Below are positions 1 through 8,093 of a DNA stretch of 29,416 bases, piece after piece. Origin of the DNA: Dehalococcoidia bacterium (GTDB taxonomy: Bacteria > Chloroflexota > Dehalococcoidia > JAENJB01); the NCBI GenBank assembly GCA_016844565.1, contig JAENJB010000020.1, forward strand, positions 1-29,416. Direction: 5' to 3'. The position numbers were made by a program, and so were the translations under genes. Positions within the stretch are counted from its first letter, which is position 1; the number at the start of each line of letters is the position of its first letter. The notes under the pieces were generated by a model that was given only the letters and a program-made list of their open reading frames with translations, searched no databases and was not told the DNA's origin.

Positions 1-759
1 CGGATATTGGATGCCCGCTTTGTAGCCGGCGTGGGCATCCTGAAGGACCTTCGTGCTGGTGACAGACGCTTGAAACGTCTGGCGCAGCAACGGCCCGTAA
101 GGGGCGTCGGCGTTGCCGGCCTCGTAAAGTGACTGTAACGCCTGAAAACGTGGCGAATTGAGGGCCGGCGCCTGGGCGTCACCCCGGAACTGGTAGTTGT
201 TGATGCTGTCGACAGATGGCACCGCCACAGCCAGCGTACGGAAGGACGTGGGCATGGTTTGCCCTACAGCAAGCCCCAGGAATGGGAGCTTCAGTTCGTC
301 CTTGCGCTTTGCGAAATACCGCCCCAGCCACCCGTCGTCGAGCTTCAGCTCCGGGTCGGCGTTCTGCCAGATATCCATAGAAACAAAGTGCGAGAAGTTC
401 TGCTTGTTATAGCCAACACCCTCCACGATGGCGACAGTTCCCTGGTCCCACAGCTCCTTGAGCTTGCCCATGGCGGGATGGAACCCGGTGCTGGAATTTA
501 GAGGCAGGACATCCTTCTGTGCGACGCTTATGTCACGTCTGGCCTCATAGTAGCGTGAGTCGGTGAAGGGTATCACTGTATTAAGGCCGTCGTTGCCTCC
601 CGCCACCTGAACGAGAACCAGAATGCGACCATCGTCTGCCGGACCACCCCCCTGTGGCTGTTGCTGGAGAACCAGCAATGCCTTCTGGAAGACCGGGGGG
701 ACCATCGCGCCTGCGCCGACCAGCGTCAATCCAGACTTGATGAACTCTCTCCGGTCCAT
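1..759 (-). CDS. DUF1501 family Tat-exported protein (3' end outside window)
   Basis: The reading frame starts at an ATG (complement of 757-759) and stays open to base 1, giving the first 253 residues; the stop lies outside the window. The N-terminus MDRREFIKSG has the twin-arginine pattern and is followed by a hydrophobic stretch, so export as a folded protein is likely. Residues after about 45 (ILVLVQVAGGNDGLNTVIP) are the hallmark start of the DUF1501 domain, a sulfatase/alkaline-phosphatase-like fold of unknown substrate. A GGAG ribosome site precedes the start. It begins 12 bases after the stop of the DUF1800 gene, the usual DUF1800-DUF1501 partnership, so the two are very likely co-transcribed. 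The biochemical role of this pair is not established. Confidence 0.9.
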   Translation of the reverse strand, partial: MDRREFIKSGLTLVGAGAMVPPVFQKALLVLQQQPQGGGPADDGRILVLVQVAGGNDGLNTVIPFTDSRYYEARRDISVAQKDVLPLNSSTGFHPAMGKLKELWDQGTVAIVEGVGYNKQNFSHFVSMDIWQNADPELKLDDGWLGRYFAKRKDELKLPFLGLAVGQTMPTSFRTLAVAVPSVDSINNYQFRGDAQAPALNSPRFQALQSLYEAGNADAPYGPLLRQTFQASVTSTKVLQDAHAGYKAGIQYP

Positions 760-771
760 AACTATAGTCTC

Positions 772-2140
772 CTACACCAATTGGTAGTCCGGTGAACTCA
801 GTACCAGATAAACGACCGCCCTTGCGGCCGCGTCAGCGTTTCCAGTATTCAGAAAATCCCGGGCGCGGTCATAGAGGACCTGCCGTTCAGACGGGGTGGT
901 ATTCCGGTCCAGCAACAGGTCGATGAAGTAGTCCACAATCTCTCTCGGAGACGTACCGCCGACTTTCGCGAGGTCCGCCTGCGGATTGAACGACTTGCGA
1001 TCGGTGGCAACACGGTTGGCGAAATTGATCCGTTCCAGCAGGGTTGAGCTGTTGATCCAGGCGGACCCGGGCCAGCCAGCTACGTTGGGGGGGTCGAAGA
1101 GGGTCTGTCCCATGCGCGTCATCAGGACCGGTAGTCCGCTGGCATCGGTCTCGATCCCCAGGGAGCGCACCATTCCCACAACCAGTTCCGCCGGGCTTTT
1201 AGGTCGAACCCGCCGCTCGTCCACCGTCAGAAAGACCTCCGAAGTCAACAGCTCGCGCATCGCCAAAGAAGCTAAACAGCTTTCGACAGATGAAATCCGA
1301 GGTAGCCGGCTTCTTGATGATAATATCCACGATGTCATCGCCTGAGAAGGTCCCCGACTCCCCCAGGAAGGTCTTGACACCGTTGTCGTGCTGCGACGGC
1401 TCAAAAGAGAACTCGTTACGCCGCAGGAACCAGCCGGTAAACGCCCGGGCCGACTCCCGCACGTCCTGCTCACTATAGTTGCCCACCCCCATGGTGAAAA
1501 GCTCCATGATCTCCCTGGCGAAGTTCTCGTTGGGGGCCGACTTTTGGTTGCTCTGGCTGTCAAGCCAGATGAGCATCGCCGGGTCCCGGGATATCGCGTT
1601 AAGCAGATCGGGGAAACTCCCCAGGGCCTGCTGGCGGAAGAGCTGGTTCTGCCGCATCATGAACTCGGCCCGGCCGACTCTGCTTATCCCGCTGGTCAAT
1701 AGTCCGTGCCAGAAAAGCGTCATTTTCTCCAGCAAGGGCCTTTGCGTATAGAGCATGCGCAGGGTCCACCATCGCTGCAAGTTCGGCAATTTGCTCAGGT
1801 CAAGCTTCTGTGACTCCAACCGGAGATCGAGGTCCGCGTCGCTGACCTTCTCGTAGTCCAGCAGGTAGCTCACCGTGGCATCAAGCCCCATGGCGGCAAA
1901 GCGGTCCAGCTCGGTCTTACTAGCGCCAAAACCCGCCCGGCGCAGCAAACGCGCTATGCGAGGCCGCAAAGGCTCGGGCGCGGGAGACGGCATGGGCGTT
2001 GGCGGGGGTGTAGGTGTGGGTGTAGGTGTGGGTGTAGGCGCCGGCATAGCCTTTTGACAAGCCTGCAGCGCTCCTGCTACACCGGCAGAGGCGATCAGGA
2101 CACCGGCTGACTTGAGAAAACGTCTTCGGTCAAAGGGCAT
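772..2140 (-). pseudogene. DUF1800 family Tat/lipoprotein, disrupted by internal deletion and frameshift
   Basis: The N-terminal part (start 2140) has a Tat motif RRRFLK at residues 5-10, a hydrophobic stretch, a lipobox-like LQAC with the cysteine at residue 28, and a Pro-Thr linker at about 32-50. A DUF1800 domain follows (LLRRAGFGAS, then FAREIMELFTMGVGNY). The frame breaks after FICRKLFSFF near base 1265. The C-terminal part resumes in another frame from about base 1262 (MRELLTSEVF, then GWPGSAWINSS) and ends at a TAG at 772. In intact family members roughly 25-30 residues separate these two blocks, so bases are missing as well as the frame being shifted. It is either a pseudogene or an assembly fault. 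It heads the operon with the DUF1501 gene. Confidence 0.85.
1995..2040. repeat. Low-complexity tandem repeat encoding a Pro-Thr linker
   Basis: Repeats of GTGGGTGTAGGT on the plus strand translate on the minus strand as PTPTPTPT, which tethers the exported DUF1800 domain to its lipobox. This is a coding microsatellite, not a CRISPR or mobile repeat. Copy number may vary between strains. Confidence 0.8.
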
Positions 2141-2182
2141 TGAACAGAAAACACCCTATCAACCCTTTTAATAATAATGATA

Positions 2183-2211
2183 AAAATAACGATAGAGCGC
2201 CCGGTTGTCAA
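2183..2211 (-). promoter_or_regulatory. Sigma-70 type promoter for the DUF1800-DUF1501 operon
   Basis: On the minus strand there is a perfect -35 TTGACA (2206-2211), a 17-base spacer and a -10-like TATTTT (2183-2188), 43 bases upstream of the start at 2140. The leader between is AT-rich. This is a motif match only. Confidence 0.55.
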
Positions 2212-2320
2212 ATCTATACCTGTTTTCGGGCATCACAGAGAGACGCAGCCCTTTCTTCGTAATCATTCGTGCTGGAGAACCCAGCACCACAAAGGATGAA
2301 AACACCTGTCGGCCCATCCT

Positions 2321-2427
2321 GTCATTGCGAGCCCGCCGAAGGCGTGGCGTGGCAATCTCTGCCGATGACGTTGCAGGGACAGAGGCCGAGATTGCTTCGG
2401 CCTGCCGTCGCATGGCCTCGCAATGAC
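2321..2427. repeat. Intergenic hairpin repeat, family A (GTCATTGCGAG ... CTCGCAATGAC)
   Basis: This element has outer inverted arms GTCATTGCGAG and CTCGCAATGAC, with inner GGCAATCTC/GAGATTGC arms. It fills most of the 2141-2507 spacer between the DUF1800 gene and the helicase. I see no gene in this spacer; open frames across it are produced by the repeat. Family A relatives lie at 9176-9367, 15549-15584, 24646-24689 and 28527-28560. Confidence 0.75.
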
Positions 2428-2507
2428 GGGTTGGGTTGGATGATATTTTCACACTTCGTGCTGCCCACTGCAATCGGGCATGGAGGATTCTCACGCCAAT
2501 AACAGAG

Positions 2508-4774
2508 TCAGGCGAGCAGCCCTTCGAGCAACAGCTCGGCCGCCTTCTTGTCCAGCGGCTGGTTGTTGTTACCGCACTTCGGCGAATGCACGCAACTGGG
2601 ACAGCCATCCTCGCAGGGACATTCCCGGACAACCTTCAATGTCACTTGCCAGAGATCGCGCACCAGCTCAAATCCCTTCTCGGCAATGCCGATACCACCC
2701 GGATGGGCATCGTAAATGAAGATTTGCGCCTGACCGGTGTCGGGGTGAAGGAGAGTGGACACCCCTCCGATGTCATTGCGGTCACACAGGGCAAACAGGG
2801 GAAGCATGGCGATGGCGGCATGCTCCGCCGCATGGAGCCCCCCGGCCAGGTCGAGCTGCGCCCGGGACACCCGGTCGAGAGACTCCGCCGGCATGTCAAA
2901 CCATAAAGCCATAGTATCGAAGCGTTGAGCAGGAAGGTCAAGGATTTCCTCTCCCATCACCTCCTCGGTGAACTGGGCTTTCTTCCGGAAGCCGAGCACC
3001 TCGGTGGTCACCTTCACCTCCCCGAAGAAAACATTGACCTCTCCCACCCTCTTCTGCTGCCTCGGCCTGATAACCCGCACATCGGTGATGTCCTTGGTTT
3101 GCGTATAATATGGAACATCGGTGGGCACAGCATACGCGGTGCGGGACGGCAGGTCGAGCTTGGTGATGAGATACGGCTCGCCCATGTGGAGATGAACGGC
3201 GCCAGTGTGAATCTGAAAGAAAGCAACACTTGAGTCCACCGTCTCCAACACAGCGCCCTGCCCAGACTCAATGATGGCATAGCGCTGCGCCGAAGTGGAG
3301 CGGATGCTCACTCCCTGGGCTGGATAGGATAGCGCAGGCGTAATGTACGACCGTCTGCCGTGCCGCCGCAACATCCCCCCCCCTTCCATTTCCGCTTTGG
3401 TTTGGGCAAAGAGCGGACCGAATACGCGTTCGTCCTCTTCCTCCAGAGGCAATTCCCATGCGGCGCAAAGAAGATGAGCCCTCAAGATATTCGGATTGTC
3501 GGGATTGATCAGAGCATGTTCAAAGCTCTTGTGAAAGAAGTCCTCGGGATGCCGCATGAAATACTGGTCCAAGGGATTATCCAGACCGATTAGAATGCTC
3601 AAGGCTTCCGTCTGCCGCCGCCCGCTCCGCCCCGCCTGCTGCCAGGCACTGGCCACGCTGCCCGGATAGCCGGTGAGGACGGTGGCATCCAGTCCCCCGA
3701 CATCCACCCCCAGCTCCATGGCAGATGTGGCCACCAGCCCTCTGAGCTTTCCGGAGAAGAACTCACGCTCGATGCGGCGTCTATCCTCGGGAAGATACCC
3801 GCCGGCGCCATGAGGGATTCCCTCCCGCCTGGAATTGCCTCCACAGCATACACGTAGACGAGCTCGGTGAGCTTACGGGTGCGGGTGAAGACCAGGCTCC
3901 GTATGCCATAGCTCACCAGAGCGGCCAGAAGATGAGCCGCCTCACTGTTGGCGCTCCGGCGGGCCAGCCTGGCCTTCTCGAAGACGGGCGGGTTCCAGAA
4001 GACGAATCGCTTGCCACCCGAAGGCGAGCCGTCGTCCTTGATGGTCTCGAAAGGCAGACCCACCAGCTTTTGCGCGTGTTCTTCGGGATTGGCCGTGGTG
4101 GCCGAGCAAAGGATGAACCGGGGATTCGAACCGTAGCGGGAGCAGATGCGGCGCAGTCGCCGCAGCACGCAGGCTACGTGGGAGCCGAAGACACCGCGAT
4201 AGACGTGGGCCTCATCCACCACCACGTACTTCAGGTGCTGAAAGAAGCGGGCCCAGGTCATATGATTGGGCAAAATGCCCAGATGCAGCATATCGGGGTT
4301 GCTGATCACTATCCTCGCCCGCCTCTTGATCTCCGCCCTGATCTCCTGAACGGTATCACCATCGAAAGTGGCACAGTCGGAATCCTGGAGCAGGCCGGGC
4401 GACGCCAACTCTTGCAGGCTACGCCTCTGGTCCTGCGCCAGAGCCTTGGTGGGAAAGAGGTACAGGGCCCGGCTCAGCTTATCGGCCAGCAGGGACTCCA
4501 GGACGGGAAGGTGGTAGCAGAGACTCTTGCCGCTGGCGCTGGGCGTAGCTACCATCACATTGCTGCCCCGGCGAAGGGCGTTGAGAGCGGCGGCTTGATG
4601 GGAGTAGAGGGGCCACATGCCCAGCGCCTGCAGCCTCTCCTGGAGTGGAGCGGGCAAAGGGCTATCCAACTCTCCTGAAGACGCATGGCGGGGCGCCAGG
4701 GACTCAACGTGGACTATCTGGTCCTGGTAGAAACTCAGCGCCCTGAGATGCTGTATGAAAGCTAGCGTATCCAT
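2508..4774 (-). pseudogene. DEAD/DEAH-box helicase with DUF1998-type zinc-binding C-terminus (MrfA/YprA-like), one frameshift
   Basis: Superfamily 2 helicase of the YprA/MrfA type, a family linked to DNA repair. The N-terminal part has YSHQ (57-60), Walker A ATPSASGKS (76-84), DEAH (187-190) and SAT (224-226). The frame then shifts near bases 3790-3835, and the second part continues with GYLPEDRRRIEREF, VATSAMELGVDVGG and motif VI WQQAGRSGR. It ends with a four-cysteine cluster, CPCEDGCPSC...C, typical of the DUF1998 region. The combined span is about 755 codons, a normal full length, so only a small indel is needed to explain the break. The start at 4774 lies 8 bases after the DUF503 stop, implying co-transcription. 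It could be a true mutation or a consensus error. Confidence 0.85.
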
Positions 4775-4782
4775 GCAGACTG

Positions 4783-5076
4783 CTATGAAACGGGCAGAAG
4801 CTCGGTTTCATAGTCCAGCAACTCCACATCCCACCGGCCCTGCGAGATGAAATTGACCACCCGGGACATGACCTCGTTCACCACCGAAGCATCGTTGCTC
4901 ACGCAGGCCACCGCTATGGTGGCTATCTGCCACAGGTCCTGGTCTTCCACCTCAGCCACGGAGACATTGAACCTGTTGCTCACCTGAGAGACAATGGACT
5001 TCACCACCTGTCTCTTTCCCTTCAGAGAATGGTTCTCCGCCAGGCGCAACCTGATCCTGCAAACGCCAACAGTCAT
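4783..5076 (-). CDS. DUF503 family protein (YlxP-like)
   Basis: This is a complete 97-residue protein, the normal size for DUF503/YlxP. It has the family opening VGVCRIRLRLAENHSLKGKRQVVKSI followed by the NRFNVSVAEVEDQDLWQ segment. YlxP genes usually sit beside nusA, infB or rbfA and are suspected of a role in ribosome or translation biology; the molecular function is unknown. Here it instead precedes a repair-type helicase by 8 bases on the same strand, an unusual pairing. Product assignment is by family resemblance. Confidence 0.85.
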   Translation of the reverse strand: MTVGVCRIRLRLAENHSLKGKRQVVKSIVSQVSNRFNVSVAEVEDQDLWQIATIAVACVSNDASVVNEVMSRVVNFISQGRWDVELLDYETELLPVS

Positions 5077-5270
5077 AGAAAGGGACCTTCTGCTCCACGG
5101 CGCCAGTAATTAGAAAGCTCGTGCACTATTCCACCGGGGCAGAGTGGACGTCTTCTCCCGGACAACGAAGGATCCAAAACAGTGGGACTGCGAGCCAACC
5201 CGTTGAAATCCGAAACCAACTCATATAAGTATATCTGCCGTCAGAACCTTAAGTCAACAGCTACAACGCC

Positions 5271-5299
5271 TTGACTTTTGTTCCTGACGCCGATATACT
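5271..5299 (+). promoter_or_regulatory. Strong sigma-70 promoter ahead of the tRNA-tuf operon
   Basis: TTGACT (5271-5276), a 17-base spacer and TATACT (5294-5299) form a near-consensus promoter in the 299-base spacer between the divergent DUF503 gene and tRNA-Thr. Transcription would begin near 5306, just ahead of a terminator-like hairpin at 5317-5346. Confidence 0.7.
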
Positions 5300-5316
5300 T
5301 GACCCGCTCAGGTTGC

Positions 5317-5346
5317 CCAGCCGTACTAAATGAGGCTGGTTTTTTT
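5317..5346 (+). terminator. Intrinsic-terminator-like hairpin between promoter and first tRNA
   Basis: CCAGCC (5317-5322), an 11-base loop, GGCTGG (5334-5339) and seven T residues form a rho-independent terminator on the plus strand. It lies about 10 bases downstream of the predicted start of transcription and 30 bases before the first tRNA. That position suggests a leader attenuator, or a site that processing removes. Confidence 0.6.
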
Positions 5347-5375
5347 GTTTGTACTCTGGTAAACCTGGGGATATC

Positions 5376-5447
5376 GCCCGAGTGGCGCAATGGTAGCGCA
5401 ACCGATTTGTAATCGGTAGGTTGGAGGTTCGAATCCCCTCTCGGGCT
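5376..5447 (+). tRNA. tRNA-Thr (anticodon UGU)
   Basis: The acceptor arms GCCCGAG (5376-5382) and CTCGGGC (5440-5446) pair perfectly. The anticodon stem ACCGA/TCGGT encloses the loop TTTGTAA with anticodon TGT, which reads ACA threonine codons. The T-loop TTCGAAT is normal; the T-stem has one A-C mismatch. CCA is not encoded. It is the first of three tRNA genes leading into tuf. Confidence 0.92.
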
Positions 5448-5454
5448 CGGATGT

Positions 5455-5539
5455 GGAGGGGTGCCGGAGTGGTTAATCGGAGCAGACTGTAAATCTGCCG
5501 CCTGAAATGGCTGCGTAGGTTCGAATCCTACCCCCTCCA
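5455..5539 (+). tRNA. tRNA-Tyr (anticodon GUA)
   Basis: The acceptor arms GGAGGGG (5455-5461) and CCCCTCC (5532-5538) pair. The anticodon stem GCAGA/TCTGC encloses CTGTAAA with anticodon GTA. At 85 bases with a long variable arm it is a class II tRNA, as expected for bacterial tRNA-Tyr. It lies 7 bases after tRNA-Thr(UGU). Confidence 0.94.
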
Positions 5540-5599
5540 GTGGCAGGTTCTGCCGGGAGTGCAACAGAGCGAATAGGGATGGCCGGGCCGCCGGAAGAC

Positions 5600-5629
5600 T
5601 TCTGGTGCTGGGCCGTTTTAGGATATAAT
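5600..5629 (+). promoter_or_regulatory. Possible internal promoter before tRNA-Thr(GGU)-tuf
   Basis: A perfect -10 TATAAT sits at 5624-5629. The only candidate -35 is the weak TTCTGG at 5600-5605 with an 18-base spacer. It would give tRNA-Thr(GGU) and tuf a start of transcription separate from the upstream tRNAs. Confidence 0.4.
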
Positions 5630-5668
5630 CTATGGCAAACAGGGGCCAACGGGTCGGCGCTATAGAGC

Positions 5669-5741
5669 GCCCACATAGCTCAGCAGGTAGAGCACGTTCT
5701 TGGTAAGAACGGGGTCATCAGTTCGAATCTGATTGTGGGCT
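5669..5741 (+). tRNA. tRNA-Thr (anticodon GGU)
   Basis: The acceptor arms GCCCACA (5669-5675) and TGTGGGC (5734-5740) pair. The anticodon stem CGTTC/GAACG encloses TTGGTAA with anticodon GGT, reading ACC and ACU. The gene ends 24 bases before the tuf start, so tRNA processing from the tuf mRNA is likely, as in many bacteria. Confidence 0.94.
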
Positions 5742-5765
5742 TTAGCTTTAAGGAGGAGCTACAAA

Positions 5766-6965
5766 ATGGCTAAGGAAAAATTCGAAAGAACCAAACCCCA
5801 TGTCAATGTGGGCACCATAGGTCACGTAGACCACGGTAAGACATCGCTCACCGCGGCGATTACGAAGGTGCTGTCCGCTTCTGGCAAGGCTACTTATCGC
5901 CCCTATGACTCCATCGACAATGCGCCGGAAGAGAAGGCCAGGGGCATGACCATCGCTATCGCCCATGTGGAGTATGAGACCGAGAAGCGCCATTACGCCC
6001 ATGTGGACTGCCCGGGCCACGCCGACTATATCAAGAACATGATTACCGGCGCCGCCCAGATGGACGGCGCTATCCTGGTGGTGAGCGCCCCCGATGGCCC
6101 CATGCCCCAGACCAGAGAGCACGTGCTGCTGGCCCGGCAGGTGGAAGTGCCCGCCATCATGGTCGCCCTCAATAAGGTTGACCTGATGGATGATAAGGAA
6201 CTACTGGAGTTGGTAGAGCTAGAGCTGAGGGAACTCCTCAACAAGTACGGGTTCCCCGGGGACAAGACCCCCATCATGCACGTCAGCGCCACCAAAGCTA
6301 TCGAATGCGGCTGCGGCAAGCGGGACTGCAAGTGGTGCGGCCTCATCTGGAAGCTCATGGACGCCGTCGACGATTACATCCCGACCCCCGCCCGGCCCAA
6401 GGACAAGCCCTTCCTGATGCCCGTAGAGGATGTCTTCGGCATCAAGGGACGGGGCACCGTGGTTACCGGACGCGTGGAGAGGGGTGTCGTCAAAGTAGGG
6501 GATGAGATAGACATCATTGGCATCAAAGAGACCAAGCGGACAACAGTCACCGGCGTGGAGATGTTCCACAAGCTTCTCGACTACGCCGAGCCGGGAGACG
6601 CCGTCGGCCTCTTACTGAGAGGCATCGAGCGTGAAGATGTGGAGAGGGGCCAGGTACTCGCCGCACCGGGATCAATTAAGCCGCACCAGACCGCCGAGAC
6701 CGAGGTGGTCGTACTAAGCAAGGAAGAGGGCGGCCGTCATACCCCCTTCTTCGCCGGCTACAGGCCGCAGTTCTATATCCGGACCATGGATGTCACGGGC
6801 AGCATCGAACTACCCCCTGGAGTGGAGATGGTCATGCCCGGCGACAATATCAAGATGAAGATAAAGCTCATCTACCCGGTTGCCCTTGAAGTCGGCTCCC
6901 GTTTCGCCATCCGCGAGGGAGGCAGGACCATCGGCGCCGGGGTCATCACCAAGGTAACCGAGTAA
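5766..6965 (+). CDS. tuf: Translation elongation factor Tu
   Basis: EF-Tu (399 residues) is the GTPase that brings aminoacyl-tRNA to the ribosome. Visible GTPase motifs are GHVDHGKT (19-26), DCPGH (81-85), NKVD (136-139) and SAT (174-176); the two beta-barrel domains follow. The start at 5766 follows a strong AAGGAGGAGCT ribosome site; a longer frame from 5733 would run into the tRNA and is rejected. An unusual cysteine cluster at residues 181-191 (C181, C183, C188, C191; pattern CxCx4CxxC) lies directly after the G5 region, where E. coli EF-Tu has no such cysteines. The gene is the first protein gene of tuf-rpmG-secE-nusG-rplK-rplA. Confidence 0.98.
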   Translation: MAKEKFERTKPHVNVGTIGHVDHGKTSLTAAITKVLSASGKATYRPYDSIDNAPEEKARGMTIAIAHVEYETEKRHYAHVDCPGHADYIKNMITGAAQMDGAILVVSAPDGPMPQTREHVLLARQVEVPAIMVALNKVDLMDDKELLELVELELRELLNKYGFPGDKTPIMHVSATKAIECGCGKRDCKWCGLIWKLMDAVDDYIPTPARPKDKPFLMPVEDVFGIKGRGTVVTGRVERGVVKVGDEIDIIGIKETKRTTVTGVEMFHKLLDYAEPGDAVGLLLRGIEREDVERGQVLAAPGSIKPHQTAETEVVVLSKEEGGRHTPFFAGYRPQFYIRTMDVTGSIELPPGVEMVMPGDNIKMKIKLIYPVALEVGSRFAIREGGRTIGAGVITKVTE

Positions 6966-6966
6966 T

Positions 6967-7134
6967 ATGGCCAAAAAGGGTGAAGCTCGCGCGCTTATCT
7001 ACCTCGCTTGTTCTGAGTGCAGGGAGAGAACCTACACCACAGAGAAGAACAAGAAAAACGATACTCAGAGGCTGGAACTCAAGAGGTATTGCCCGCGGTG
7101 CCGCACTCACACTCTTCATCGAGAAGGAAAATAG
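6967..7134 (+). CDS. rpmG: 50S ribosomal protein L33
   Basis: This 55-residue protein begins MAKKGEARALIYLACSEC and ends THTLHREGK. The two CxxC pairs (CSEC and CPRC) form the zinc-ribbon version of L33. The start codon lies one base after the tuf stop, so translation is probably coupled to tuf. Length and position before secE-nusG match the standard bacterial order. Confidence 0.95.
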   Translation: MAKKGEARALIYLACSECRERTYTTEKNKKNDTQRLELKRYCPRCRTHTLHREGK

Positions 7135-7161
7135 GAACACGGGGCCGGACAAGTTCAGCCA

Positions 7162-7392
7162 ATGAAATCTCGCTCTCCGGATGCTCTGAGAAAAAGCGTT
7201 TCTGCACGCTCAATGCTGCGCATTTTCCCCGAGACCTACAGCGAACTCAAGAAGGTGGTCTGGCCCAACCGCAAGGAGATACGACATCTGACCGTCATTG
7301 TGCTGGTGGTCTCCCTCGCCGTGGGCCTGTTGCTGGGCCTCCTCGACTTCGGATTCGCTCAGTTGTTCAACAAGGTGCTTCTCGGCAGGTAA
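7162..7392 (+). CDS. secE: Preprotein translocase subunit SecE
   Basis: The 76-residue product has the compact SecE layout: a basic N-terminus, the signature ETYSELKKVVWPNRKEI, then one membrane segment (about residues 44-64, VIVLVVSLAVGLLLGLL). SecE clamps SecY in the protein-conducting channel. The gene follows rpmG by 27 bases and precedes nusG by 18. No clear ribosome site is visible before the ATG. No tRNA-Trp gene, often found just before secE, is present in the gap. Confidence 0.95.
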   Translation: MKSRSPDALRKSVSARSMLRIFPETYSELKKVVWPNRKEIRHLTVIVLVVSLAVGLLLGLLDFGFAQLFNKVLLGR

Positions 7393-7410
7393 GGAGCCTG
7401 CAAATCCAAC

Positions 7411-7944
7411 ATGTCTGACGACGGAAAACGCTGGTACGTAGTTCATACCTACTCGGGATACGAGGACAGGGTAAAGAGAAACCTGGAGCAACGCATCAAG
7501 TTCATGGATGCCGTAGACAGGGTCTCGCAGGTAGTGGTGCCCACGGAAGAGGAGATCGAGGTCAGGGAGGGTCAACGCCGCACCGTAAGGAAGAAAGTCT
7601 TCCCCGGCTACGTGCTCATACAAATGCTGCTGGATGACAAGACGTGGGAGGTGGTGCGCAACACACCCGGCGTGACCGGCTTCGTGGGACGGGAAAACAA
7701 GCCCGAGGCCCTGGCCGAAGAAGAGGTCAGCAAGGTCATGAGCCAGATGGCCGCCGAAGTGCCCCGCGTTAAGGTCGGCTTCGCCAAGGGTCAAAGCATC
7801 AGGGTGACCGACGGGCCGTTCATTGATTTCGTCGGCGTGGTCGACGAGATCAGCCCCGACAAGGGCAAGGCCAAGGTGCTGCTCAGCCTTTTCGGCAGGG
7901 AGACGCCCGTGGAGCTCGACCTGCTGCAGGTAGAGAAATTGTAG
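7411..7944 (+). CDS. nusG: Transcription termination/antitermination protein NusG
   Basis: A 177-residue NusG of normal length. The NGN domain starts with RWYVVHTYSGYEDRVKRNLEQR and includes FPGYVLIQM. The C-terminal KOW domain holds GQSIRVTDGPFIDFVGVVDEI. NusG binds RNA polymerase, adjusts pausing and links to Rho or ribosomal protein S10. It sits in the universal secE-nusG-rplK order, although the nusG-rplK gap is widened to 149 bases by a hairpin repeat. Confidence 0.97.
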   Translation: MSDDGKRWYVVHTYSGYEDRVKRNLEQRIKFMDAVDRVSQVVVPTEEEIEVREGQRRTVRKKVFPGYVLIQMLLDDKTWEVVRNTPGVTGFVGRENKPEALAEEEVSKVMSQMAAEVPRVKVGFAKGQSIRVTDGPFIDFVGVVDEISPDKGKAKVLLSLFGRETPVELDLLQVEKL

Positions 7945-7965
7945 ATAGGTTTGGCGCTTCTCACC

Positions 7966-8041
7966 ACCCTCACCCTAACCCTCTCCCGTCGAGGGAGAGG
8001 GCAATACTCTCTCCCCTGGAGGGAGAGAGTTAGAGAGGGGG
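7966..8041. repeat. Intergenic hairpin repeat, family C (CCCTCTCCC ... GGGAGAGGG)
   Basis: Two adjacent hairpins are visible. The first is CCCTCTCCCG/CGAGGGAGAGGG (7979-8001). The second is CTCTCTCCCC/GGAGGGAGAGAG (about 8007-8029), followed by TTAGAGAGGGGG. They lie within the nusG-rplK spacer of an otherwise tight operon. Family C relatives lie at 9217-9330, 21143-21172, 24601-24638 and 28564-28660. Confidence 0.75.
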
Positions 8042-8093
8042 ACTTGAGAAAGTCTAAAGCTGAGAGGTTGACAAGTACTGTAGAGGACTGAAG

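Noticed and set aside
1995..2040. Regular 12-base repeats resembling a small array
   Set aside because: They have no spacers and encode a Pro-Thr linker in frame, so they are not a CRISPR.
2168..2632. A 154-residue minus-strand frame upstream of the DUF1800 gene
   Set aside because: It runs through a family A repeat, the promoter region and the helicase 3' end, and matches nothing recognisable.
7135..7161. A possible tRNA-Trp between rpmG and secE
   Set aside because: The gap is only 27 bases and holds no tRNA arms.
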